This document shows, one piece after another, positions 54,889 through 64,000 of a DNA stretch of 64,000 nucleotides. A program made the translations under genes and the position numbers. Below the pieces are notes generated by a model. It saw nothing but the letters and a program-made list of their open reading frames with translations. It had not been told where the DNA came from and did no database searches. This DNA comes from Phialocephala subalpina (lineage: Eukaryota > Ascomycota > Leotiomycetes > Helotiales > Mollisiaceae): assembly GCA_900073065.1 (NCBI GenBank), contig FJOG01000032.1, positions 378,567 to 442,566 of the forward strand. The letters are read 5' to 3'. Position 1 is the stretch's first letter. Every line of letters starts with the position of its first letter.

Positions 54889-56721
54889 ATGGGCGTCAAC
54901 CTCCGTCATTTTTTGCTCAGCGCTCTGGTAATACCGGGCTCTCTCCCCGTGACAACAGCGACAGCATTTTCAGCGAATGCCACAACAGCATGCCAATCCA
55001 TTTCATCAACCGGCACAGAGACCCTAACTTTGCAAGCCGATGCTCTCAATCCCCAATGGATCGATGCCCAGAGTCATTATTGGAGTGCCGCAAATGCTGA
55101 CCTGTACCCAGCCTGCGCGGTTTTCCCTACCTCCGCCGAAGAAGTATCCCAGATCGTCTCCATTTTGCAGAACAGTACTGGTGTGACTTTTGCCGTCAAA
55201 AGTGGTGGCCATAACCCCAATGTTGGATTTTCTTCTGTCGATGGAGGTGTGCTTATTTCTATGAGCAACCTTTCGTCCACGGTCTTGTCTCAAGATCAAA
55301 CGACGGCGGATATAGGTCCTGGCGCAAGGTGGGCTGAAGTTGCGGAGGCGCTGGATCCGAGTGGGGTGGGTTTTCCCTACCTCCGCCGAAGAAGTATCCC
55401 AGATCGTCTCCATTTTGCAGAACAGTACTGGTGTGACTTTTGCCGTCAAAAGTGGTGGCCATAACCCCAATGTTGGATTTTCTTCTGTCGATGGAGGTGT
55501 GCTTATTTCTATGAGCAACCTTTCGTCCACGGTCTTGTCTCAAGATCAAACGACGGCGGATATAGGTCCTGGCGCAAGGTGGGCTGAAGTTGCGGAGGCG
55601 CTGGATCCGAGTGGGGTGCGGAAACCAGTTTGGTTCGTCCCTTTAGTCACCCCGAAACCCCATTACTGACACCTGCTGAGGTATTGTGACCAAGTTTACC
55701 ATGAAAACACACCCTATTGGCCAGGTTCGTCCAACCACCATATTTCATTTCAGAATTGAAGCTTATCTCTCTAGATATGGGGCGGCATCCGATCATACGC
55801 AGCGACTGAGGCTGCTGCAATTCTGAATGCGACGCAGAACTTCACTGAGAATTACTACAAAGATCCGAAGGCTGCTGTGATTGTGACTGGAGAAATAGCT
55901 ATCGACAGTCTCTTAGAGATATTTGTTGTTTTCTTCTTCTACGATGGCCCTAGCCCACCGGATGATGTATTCGCCGAATTTAATGCCATCCCATCCCTGA
56001 CGGATGGCACGAAAGTCCGGAGTTATTATGACTTGGTACCTCATCCATCCTGATATAAAATGTTTCTTTCCTGACTGAAATTTTAGATCAATAGTGATGA
56101 TAGCACCAATCTTTATGGGTTACGATATCTCATTCGAGTAATTACCTCCATCCATACCACAGAAACCCTATCCAGAAGATTAACTCGGTATAGGGCACGA
56201 CTCTTCCAAACCTCCCAGACACGACTGGGAAAGAACTCTACAACTATCACTACAATGAATGGAAAAACTATGTAATGACAGAGGGAATCCTTCTTCCAGG
56301 ATTCATCTTCAGCCTCGCCTTCCAGCCCATGCCCTACATCATTCCCGGCCAATCCGTCGCTGCCGGCGGAAACGCACTAGGGATGAACCCAGCTGAAGGT
56401 GACCGAATGTGGATGGAGTACGATATCTCATGGTTGACAGCTCTAGGCGATGATTCTGCACACTCGATGGCGATGAACATCACAGCTACCATTGATGAAT
56501 ATGTCAAGACGACCTATGCCGGGATTCCGAATACTCATTATCGGTCCGGAGACCTGGAGGTTGAGGAGTATAATCCCATTTTCTTGAATGATGCCATGTA
56601 TGATCAGATGACGTTACAAAGTTATGAGAATGATGGGTATGCTAAACTAAAGGCTATCCAGCAGCGCGTGGATCCGACTGGGTTCTTCCCAAGTCGAACT
56701 GGAGGCTTCAAGTTTACATGA
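54889..56721 (+). pseudogene. Berberine-bridge-type FAD-linked oxidase gene, rearranged
   Basis: Signal peptide, then the FAD-binding start: LYPACAVFPTSAEEVSQIV, FAVKSGGHNPNVGFSSVDGG (the GGH histidine region) and GPGARWAEVAEALDPSG. Here a perfect 250-bp tandem duplication (55119-55618) shifts the frame, since 250 is not a multiple of three. Immediately after it about 100 expected codons of the FAD domain are missing; sequence resumes at IVTKFTMKTHPIGQ (55681). Intact later exons follow: 55681-55724, 55775-56035, 56087-56137 and 56194-56721, ending with the berberine-bridge-type NDAMYDQM...LKAIQQRVDPTGFF. Splice sites in the 3' half are all consensus, so the damage looks recent. Confidence 0.85.
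55119..55618 (+). repeat. Exact 250-bp tandem duplication
   Basis: Copy 1 is 55119-55368 and copy 2 is 55369-55618, abutting and identical over the whole length as read here. Both carry the same coding stretch of the oxidase (VFPTSAEE to DPSGV). Confidence 0.97.
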
Positions 56722-57626
56722 GCGATATAGAGGTGGAAATCTGAATTTACATGTAGACTACTATCAAATTAAGTTTGGTTAAATTTAATTGATAATATCG
56801 TAGAACCAGATTCTAGGTTTATATTTCTAGATAAGATTACACGACGACATGCCCCTCTCAACTCTTGGCTGCACGTACAATATCAACAGCAAAATCCTGG
56901 CAAACGAGAGATCTGAACCAAATCTCTGCGATACCTGAGGCGACATCCATACATACCTAATGCCTACTGCGATTGCAACTGAAACGACTGAAGTCCTGGG
57001 GAGGGAGATTGTCCCAGGTCTGGGAAAGGACTCGAAGGGACTAAGACGCATGCTCGTTGCGTCGCAGAGCCATAAATACCTGCTACAATTAATATTGCTC
57101 CTTGATCTCAACAGAATTGTGCAAGAGATTGGGAAGGAGCCAGAGAGTTAAGGCGTGGGAGAAATACTTGTCCGGTTCTGCCAACCTTGCGAACGATGTC
57201 CAGAAGAAACTTCTGGTTGCAGTGATTTTTAGAGATCGATTTTATTCTTTCTACTCCCTTTTCCATTAGTACTGACCATCTGCGGGTGCGATGTTAGAGA
57301 TGCTCTTGAAGTTCCTTCGATCACCGGCGCGAAACATTTTGGTATGCATCTTTATAAATATCCTATGATAGGGACGGGGAGGGAGTAGTAGGATCACAAA
57401 CAAGTCCGGGAGCTAAGGACGAAGTGACTCGGAGTGATGTCCGCAAGAAGGTGCAAGCCCCTTGTCTTCGATGGTCCCCCGGGAGGAAATTTCGAACTCC
57501 ATGTATGAGTTCTATCCTACCGAGGTAATATCTCATTCTGCTATCTAGAGGTCCTCGATAGTAATAGTACAGACTCAATTCTGCCAGTGAACCCGTCGTT
57601 GTGGACCATCCGCCTACGTTCGCACA
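56722..57626. other. Intergenic region, no supported gene
   Basis: About 900 bp between convergent genes. Frames at 56827-57151 and 57363-57578 lack features. Nothing notable seen. Confidence 0.35.
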
Positions 57627-58240
57627 TCATAGGGTCACCGAAGAAACTGTTTTTACACCTAGCTGGGCCTTATGCCGCGCGAGAAGGAAGCCGATACCTG
57701 CACCGTTATGTAATGCCAAGATCGCTTTCTCATAATCCGTGTCTATAGAGAACTCAATCGTTTTGGGATAGTTGGGAATCAGAGTCTCACCGCTGTTGAT
57801 GACTGCTTGAACAGCCCACGCCTTGGAGTCTGTCTCTTGAATATTGGCTGGGATGACATACTTCAGCTGTGTAGGCGTGGAGCTGTATCGCTGCCATGAG
57901 AGAAACACGACATCGGACCAATGGGCGAGATCTGGCGAAGAACCCTCTGTCTCATGGAGCTAAGAGGCAGAATTGTCATTGGCAATAATGGCCTGGCCTT
58001 CTGCATTGATGATGTTTGAGAACTTTGCCAAGGTTGGCTTTGAGACTAATGTCAGCCTTGTAACCAAATATCACCCAGCCCATCTGTAACTAGACATACC
58101 AGTATGACTTCACCTTGGTCATTGAAGATTCCTACTTCTTGCTCCGCATCATCTTCACAAAAATGGGCGTATTCATATATCTTGTTATTGGCAGTGTCGA
58201 TACTAAGAGCAGGATGGACTTTGTCCAGCTCATTTCCAAA
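57627..58240 (-). CDS. Unknown protein, start not resolved
   Basis: The last two exons are clear: one ending at 58100 (VFGNELDKVHPALSIDTANN, YAHFCEDDAEQEVGIFNDQ, GEVIL), a 140-bp intron with a strong GTATGT donor and a pyrimidine-rich CTCTTAG acceptor (58099-57960), and a final exon 57959-57627 with HETEGSSPDLAHWSDVVFLS and an Ala-rich helix (YEKAILALHNGAGIGFLLA). The 5' end is uncertain; no in-frame ATG with a good context was found, and the upstream reading into 58399 looks like a frame shadow. No domain recognised. It could be a truncated gene. Confidence 0.4.
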
Positions 58241-58997
58241 TACTGGACCAGAGGTCGATAGAAACCCTGACCACAACACCTTCCATAATGGCCACAACAA
58301 ATGCCGCTCCAGCTGAAACAACCTGCTCAATCCAAGGAAATCTCGACAACGAAGGCGTTGCAGTCTGGACAAACTGTATAACCGATGGCGAAACAGCACC
58401 CTTGAAAGCTATAACAGAGCTTGTGCTGGTCTTGGAGTTGGTGATTGGGATGTGGCTAGCTCAACGAATAATCCGACTTGCGATTTTACTCCCGCTTTGG
58501 GGTAGGATACAGTCTTGCTTCTATATGGGAAGTTAAACCTTCAGAAATCTTTATCGCTCTTCTTACTATGTTTAGAAGACATCTTACATATCTCGGTGCT
58601 AGAAGTCTCGTTGTTCTCTGAAGGAGAAAGTGAACCGTAGTGTCGATTTGCCTATTCTTGACATTCATCTATGTGCTCTTATCTCACTCCTCGGCATATC
58701 AAGTTGGGAAGAAACCAAAACTGACGAGAGAAAGTCGCTGATTCATGATCATCCCAAATCAGAACAGCGGTGAGGATAACCCAAACCCCCTAGAAATAGA
58801 TTAATGAGCTAAAAGACAGCGCTAAGCAAGTATACCTAAATCGTGGCGGTAAACCTCACTCGACAATCAAAACGCCCACATATATCTTCCACAGATACCA
58901 ATTGGCGAAGAAAGCAGCAGAAAGCAGCTCGTCAGGAAAGATACTAGATGCTCATTATTAGACTTCAAAAAGGATGATGCAGTCAATTGTTTCGCGG
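58241..58997. other. Intergenic region, no firmly supported gene
   Basis: A plus-strand frame at 58288 begins MATTNAAPAETTCSIQGNL and reads plausibly for about 40 codons, then turns hydrophobic without a family match. Insufficient for a gene call. Confidence 0.25.
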
Positions 58998-59751
58998 TCA
59001 TCCTCCAATGACATCCATACGTGCTCTCCCATCTTCACGAATTTGAAAGAAGGTACATCGTGTCCAGAGGCTCTTGCGTAGCATCCCAAGCGTTATGTCC
59101 TGTTCAGACGTGAGCTTCTGCTGGTAGGCTACGATAGGGAGGGGTCAGCTCTTGCTCTATATCAAATCGAATTGAAATGGAACGATTTCCGCTGTTAATT
59201 GTGCTCTCGTGATAAGATGATAAGATGGACAAATATGATGAGACGATAGAGCGATTAAGCACATTTTGGGGAGTGGTAATGATGAAATGCTTACTTCTAG
59301 CAAGAGAAAGCTCCTTTACGGGAGGTTGAATGACAAGCATCTTTTTCCAGCTCGCTCCTTCCCTGTCATAGCTCTCGTGAACCATTTCTTGCCATCCCGG
59401 GAAAGGCTTTAAATCCGACATAGGATCTTCTGGCCAAGTATATCTGCCGAGTGGATTCCCGGGTAGTACCGAAGCAGATTTTGGAAACCTTTGGTCTATG
59501 AACATAACGTTTCCATTAGGAACGTGCCTTATCAGTGGGTTCGGGACTGGTCTTGAAGCGTCGTGTTTCGGTGCGAAATAGAGTGCTTGTTGCAATGAGA
59601 TAGACTTTTTTATCGTGTCTCGGAAAAGTCGGCATACGCGTGGTGCGCGGACAAGCAAGTCAAAGAGGGGTAAGCTGAGGAGAATGGATTCGAGCAGTTC
59701 AGGGTTGGCGAGCGCACGATGAGCAACGTCCTGGAAATTCGAATCTGACAT
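58998..59751 (-). CDS. F-box protein
   Basis: Exons 59751-59295 and 59128-58998 (166-bp intron), giving 195 residues. The N-terminal F-box is clear: ALANPELLESILLSLPLFDLLVRAPRVCRLFRDTI. It is followed by a region shared by many small Leotiomycete and Eurotiomycete F-box proteins (YTWPEDPMSDLKPFPGWQEM, SWKKMLVIQPPV). The splice joins ELSLAR to TYQQKLTSEQDITLGML. F-box proteins link targets to SCF ubiquitin ligases through Skp1; the target here is unknown. It lies beside an AT-rich island but is intact. Confidence 0.85.
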
Positions 59752-60858
59752 TGTACTGGCTTAAGCAGAATGAGATGGACGTATATTGTATGTTGGCTTG
59801 TTGATAAGAAAAGAGGGGTTTAGAGTACTGAGCGCGGAAGAGCTTAACCGAATGCGGCGCAGCGTGATAAATGATTACATTACATTACAATACAGGTAGT
59901 TAATCAAATTGTAATCATAATGTAATCATCAAAATATCCTATTAATCATAATTTAATCAAGTTAATCTAATAATATTAGGTTAATTTGATTAACACGTGA
60001 CTAAATGCGGCTTTCGTCCGAAGTGGCGAATTCGGCTCTAAAATAAGGTTTGACCAATCGGGAGCCCCGGAGCTAAGACAGAACTAGTATCGCGCACGCC
60101 ACAAGCGAAATATAACTTTGATATAGCCTTATTTCTCCAAATTTCGATGCTTTATTATTATATTATAAATCGAATAAATTATTAATAAAACTAGAAATAA
60201 GCTTTCTAAAGAAACTTTTAAGCAAATTATATACTTAAAAAGTTAGAGAGTTTTTAAAGAACCAAACAAAGAAAAAAAGGAAAATTTAATAAATAAAATA
60301 GAAAATGATTTTTTTTATTCTAGAATAAAGTTTTCTTTATATATTTTTTAATCAAAATATAGTATTTTATTAGTTATAACTTAGTTTTAAATATTAAGTT
60401 TTTATAATTTTATTAATTATTTTAAAAGAATTATTTTCTATTAAAATCATATAATTAATTATAATTATTAATTTAATTAAGATTTTTTGGATTTTGATTA
60501 ATTATAATATAATTATAATATAATCAAATTAATTTAATAATATTATATTAATATAATAAGTAATTAATAAATATTTAAAAGTTTTACGATAATTCAATAA
60601 TATAATTTTTTCTAGAAATCCTTTTTATTTTATTTTTATATAGAATCCCAAAAGATTAATAGAATAATTTTGCGATTTATTATAATAAAATTATATATAT
60701 TCGTTTCTAAAATTCAAAAGGAGTATATTATATATTATTAATTTTTTTATTATATGGTTTTTCCTTGGAATTTTTTGATTGCGCTTAAATAGCAATAGAT
60801 ATAATCTTGAGATCCGTGGTACAATTGTGAAAATTCAAGGCATTCATATTTCTCTTTA
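59752..60858. other. AT-rich, RIP-like island with palindromic motifs
   Basis: From about 60120 to 60850 the sequence is dominated by A and T with TA-rich words and no open frame. At 59953-59993 there is a 41-bp imperfect palindrome (arms of 19 bp with two mismatches). A related, more AT-rich copy of the same motif lies near 60515-60550. This looks like an old mutated repeat; no family is recognisable. Confidence 0.6.
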
Positions 60859-62323
60859 TTAAGGCAGCAACCTTGCCCACTCTACCGTCTCTACCCATTT
60901 TGATGAATAATTAGGACCAGATTCAAATGCAACGTTCTCTAAAGCCACTGCCACATCCTCGACTAATCTCCTTCCCGCGTTTCTTGCCCACCACAGATCG
61001 TTCAAGTTCTTCATCAGAACGGCCCAGTGCAACAATATCAACAGTGCCATAGGCTCCTTCTCCTTCAGGTGCGTCATAAAGTCTTGCCCAGCCATGGCAA
61101 GCCAGGCTAAAATGCGACCTTTGCTTCCGTCAGAGCAGAATGAGAGGCTGCTAATAGCGTGTGCGAAGATTGCTGGACTGGTGGTATTAGTGGTGACATA
61201 TTCGTTGTTCAATTCTTTCAGGCGTATGAGTGCTGTGTTGTAATCCTCGTCGACGCTAATGATGTTCTTTGGTGATTTGGATTCGAAGATCCATCGGAAA
61301 GGCCCTGATTCGAGCCATTTTCGGCAGAGATCTATTGTCACAAAATGCACAACATCAGCTGCCGATGTTTGAAAACAGAGATTGTATGACAGGAAACAGA
61401 ACAGTTGATTTTGAAATCCTGTAGTCTCTGCTGAGAGATATCGTATTGAGCAAAATGATGGTTGGAAGACAAACTTACCCGCGACTGAAGCCGTGCCTTT
61501 CTGAAACTCGAACAGCAGAAGAATGCTCTCTAACGGGTTCTTCAACGATACACCAGGTACTGAATCCGATGGGACAATCGCAAAGATCATGGTCATGATG
61601 GAGAATATAAACACTGCTCCACTATTCTCCTGGGTGACATTCTGTAGGGCGCTGCGGGAAAGTGCCAGCGCTTGGTTCTGCCATTCCAAAGCATGGCTTA
61701 CATATTCCAGTGCTAATTCCGGTTTCTCCGTAGCTTTATGCAGGGCAGCTAAGGCAAAGATTTCTTTCATGAGAAAGTCAAACTTCAAGGCTTCTTCAAC
61801 CGCAAAGACTTGCCAAAGGTTTTGATCAGGTGACAGGGGAGGAAAACCTTGGTATGTCTTGGTCGAATAGAAATGCAATAGCTCTAATTCCAGTAGCCTT
61901 GTGGACGGAACTGATGCAGATCCTCCAACACTGCTGAGAGGCTGCTCTGGGCTTGGGGTTGGTACGCTAGGGTGTGTTGACGATTGCCGCGAGGTTAAAC
62001 GCTTGGTAAAGGTACAGTCAAGGCCCCGAGTGGCACATCTTGTACAAGGCGGTCCGCACTCATCACACTGATATAGGTCAGCAATTAAGCAAATAAGCGC
62101 CCTGCAATACCACGACAAAAGCAGCAGCAGTCCGTCACATAGGCAATAGGACTCATTGCGGAGCCTCTCCCTAGCCGAAATCGTAATGGGCTTCGTGAGT
62201 AGCAAAACATGCAAGGCTGCAAGCAGGGAATGGTATGAGAACTCCAAAACATACCTTGACATGTCTCACCCTGCACGTGTCACAACCGTTGCGAGATTTC
62301 TTGTGTGTCCTCCGTGGTGCCAT
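60859..62323 (-). CDS. Zn2Cys6 transcription factor
   Basis: Exons 62323-62255, 62067-61479 and 61331-60859, giving 376 residues. The zinc cluster CDTCRVRHVK joined to CDECGPPCTRC (Cys14, 17, 24, 31, 34, 41, plus an extra Cys27) follows the basic start MAPRRTHKKSRNG. The first intron (187 bp) falls just before the third Cys, as in the regulator at 16755. The second intron (147 bp, in frame) was removed because its ends are consensus (GTAAGT...ATAG) and the joined product SVADLCRKWLESGPF fits the Upc2-like regulator family. If retained, the frame stays open, which allows a longer isoform. The gene is divergent from the RTA1 gene. Confidence 0.82.
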
Positions 62324-62581
62324 AGGAATGAGGCCGTTGTGGAACGGCACAGCACCATTAGTCCAAACACCAGTAAGAATGGCGCCTGTGGGCTCGAACA
62401 AGAGTCCTGTAAAAATTTACCTTAGGTAGCGAGGTAGTGCACGTCGAATAAACGAAGAGAGATCAGAAAACTGGATGGACAGTAGAGGTACAGACCAAGA
62501 TCTGAGTTTTAGAGAAGGCTTGAGGGGTTTCAGTGGGCCGAGGACGCGTACTGCTGCAGCATGAGCAACTTCAAGCGAATA

Positions 62582-62814
62582 CGATAACGAACGCCAATGA
62601 CCAGCCCCAATGGCTATTCCAAAAACCAATCATCCGTGCCGGAAAGTAGTGCATCGTGCGGCAGTTTTAAGCGAACACGATAACGATGGCGGAGACATTA
62701 ACAGCTAGGCCTTAAAAGGAACACGAACCTAGCAGTCGAAGCCTTCATTTGGCGACGAGAACGATAACGATAACGACAACGATAACGATAACGACAACGA
62801 TAACGACAACGACG
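62582..62814. promoter_or_regulatory. Cluster of GATA sites including an ACGATA/ACGACA hexamer array
   Basis: Seven CGATAA sites, which fit the HGATAR consensus of fungal GATA factors, lie in the divergent promoter of the Zn2Cys6 and RTA1 genes: one at 62582, one at 62678, and five inside a hexamer array at 62761-62814. The array reads ATA-ATA-ACA type units nine times with an 18-bp higher order. It begins 265 bp before the RTA1 ATG. Binding by a GATA factor such as AreA is inference; a simple repeat alone could also explain it. Confidence 0.45.
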
Positions 62815-63025
62815 TCGTCAATCTGAGCCGCATTAAATTCTCTGCGTAAATTCCAATAGTAGTAGTATATAAGCTTCTCAAGTCCAAGTCTTTTCATTTG
62901 TTCGGTCATGCTACATCTTGCTCTTCTACCATTCTTCACACCTCCATTTCCGTTCTCTCTCCAAGCTTTCATTATTTCAACGTTTTGCTTTGAAGAAGAA
63001 AGCTGAAGGTTACTTGAGCTTCGCA

Positions 63026-64000
63026 ATGGCCGGAACTGAAGTCTATAATTACAACCCATCCGTGGCTGCTGCCATTATTTTCGCGATTCTGTTCGGTATT
63101 GCCGTACTCATTGTCACCTACCAGACATTCCGGACGCGGACATGGTTCTTGATACCCTTTGTAGTGGGCGGCTATTGTGAGTAATCATTTACCTTGCGAA
63201 TGGCGCTCTTTTCGGTGCCTTTTCGCTCTAAGCAAACTTACTGCCAGACTTGTGCTAATCACCTTTCGCTTCTAGTTGAATTTACTGGTTATATAGCTGT
63301 ATGTTGCATACGATCCCTTGCTTCTGCACACGAAGCGGAAATCGTAACGGAGAACCATTACTGACGCAGCCTCAAAATCCAGAGAATCTTATCTGCTCAG
63401 CAAACCCCAAATTGGTCAATCGGGCCATTCATCATACAATACCTGCTCATACTTGTCGCGCCCGCGCTCTTCGCTGCGGGAATTTATATGGAACTCGGTC
63501 GCATCATTATCCTCGTTCACGGCGAGAAGCAGTCCATCATCTCGAGGAGATGGATGACGAAGATTTTTGTCGCCGGCGACGTCATATCGTTCTTTACGCA
63601 AGCAATTGGTAAATAAATCCGTTTCGTTGAGAGAAGTTTCCGAGGCTAAACATTTCTTCTCGGAATTAGGTGCTGGTAACATGGCAGGACGTACCGCAGC
63701 CGCAATAAGTAGAGGCCAGACCATTATTCTTATCGGTCTCGTGCTACAGGTCGTTTCATTCCTCTTCTTCATCGTTACAGCCGCAGTCTTTCATCTGCGT
63801 GTCCGAAGCGGGCCGACACAGAAGCTCTTGACCGAGCCAAACCTCCCGTGGCAGAAGCACCTGCTTGCTCTATATGCCACCAGCTTTTTGATTTTGATCC
63901 GGTGTGTGTTCAGGTTGATTGAGTACTCACAGGGCAGATCTGGATCATTGATGACTCATGAAGTCTTCTTGTATATCTTCGACTCGGTCTTGATGTTGGG
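63026..64000 (+). CDS. RTA1-family 7TM protein (3' end outside window)
   Basis: Lipid-transporting exporter-like or stress-resistance membrane protein family (RTA1, RTM1, RSB1). Exons 63026-63176, 63276-63298 (only 23 bp), 63383-63608 and 63670 to the window end. The spliced start AAAIIFAILFGIAVLIVTYQ and then FEFTGYIARILSAQQTPNWS, PFIIQYLLILVAPALFAAGI, YMELGRIII, GDVISFFTQAIGAGNM, GLVLQVVSFLFFIV and RCVFRLIEYSQG, HEVFLYIFDSVLML are textbook RTA1 segments. The tiny second exon is needed to reach FTGYIA. The last helix and the tail lie beyond 64000. Confidence 0.92.

Noticed and set aside
55340..55669. Second short oxidase-like frame as a separate gene
   Set aside because: It is copy 2 of the 250-bp duplication inside one rearranged gene, not an independent gene.
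57960..57962. Apparent in-frame TAG in the unknown gene at 57.6-58.2 kb, first read as a nonsense mutation
   Set aside because: The TAG is better explained as the acceptor of a 140-bp intron with a GTATGT donor at 58099; splicing keeps the frame.
58288..58536. Plus-strand 82-codon frame (MATTNAAPAETT...)
   Set aside because: The first 40 codons look plausible but there is no homologous motif, and the rest reads as noncoding. Too little support for a gene.
1..64000. CRISPR arrays, bacterial operons or prophage
   Set aside because: No spaced direct repeats or prokaryotic gene organisation; spliced fungal genes throughout.

Overview
This window is nuclear DNA of a filamentous ascomycete (Pezizomycotina). 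The genes carry many 46-70 bp introns with GT...CTAAC/CTGAC...AG signals. Typical filamentous-ascomycete families are present: HET, RTA1, fungal rhodopsin-like 7TM, Zn2Cys6 regulators, tyrosinases and a chromodomain gypsy element. AT-rich repeat remnants with many TAG/TAA stops look like repeat-induced point mutation (RIP). A plant-associated Leotiomycete is my best guess for the lineage, but that is inference. All gene models were spliced by hand, and nearly all give an intact reading frame.

Layout. 1-3 kb: a divergent pectin side-chain pair, a PL4 rhamnogalacturonan lyase (partial) and a CE12 rhamnogalacturonan acetylesterase. 3-7.4 kb: a rhodopsin-like 7TM protein and a GH128 glucanase with a repetitive Ser/Thr linker. 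8-12 kb: a run of very small genes I cannot assign to families, including two tandem paralogues of 110-115 residues and several small membrane proteins. 12-22.7 kb: a secreted short tyrosinase, a CipB-like MDR reductase, a Zn2Cys6 regulator, a HET-domain protein and an eight-helix membrane protein. 22.7-24.8 kb: decayed sequence with a tRNA-like segment and a RIP-like copy of the 3' end of the membrane-protein gene. 24.8-35 kb: core genes, namely a regulator with a central zinc cluster, an ArfGAP, an RRM-RGG-RRM protein and the diflavin reductase Tah18. 36.5-44.5 kb: a long tyrosinase with an odd inserted segment, two more MDR reductases, and a lactonohydrolase gene cut off by a gypsy remnant that itself carries a nested insertion. 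45.3-46.6 kb: a heavily mutated NACHT pseudogene, an assembly gap and an LTR-like segment. 47.7-49.9 kb: a secreted/membrane gene with one in-frame stop, then an AT-rich island. 49.9-53.7 kb: a large deaminase-MYND fusion protein. 54.9-56.7 kb: a berberine-bridge-type oxidase broken by an exact 250-bp tandem duplication and an internal deletion. 57.6-64 kb: an unknown gene, an F-box protein, a second AT-rich island, a Zn2Cys6 regulator, and a partial RTA1 gene divergent from it across a promoter rich in GATA sites.

Intact housekeeping blocks therefore alternate with repeat-damaged accessory blocks. The least familiar items are the small paralogous proteins at 8.9-10.1 kb, the deaminase-MYND fusion, and the layered transposon and RIP damage at 41-46 kb.
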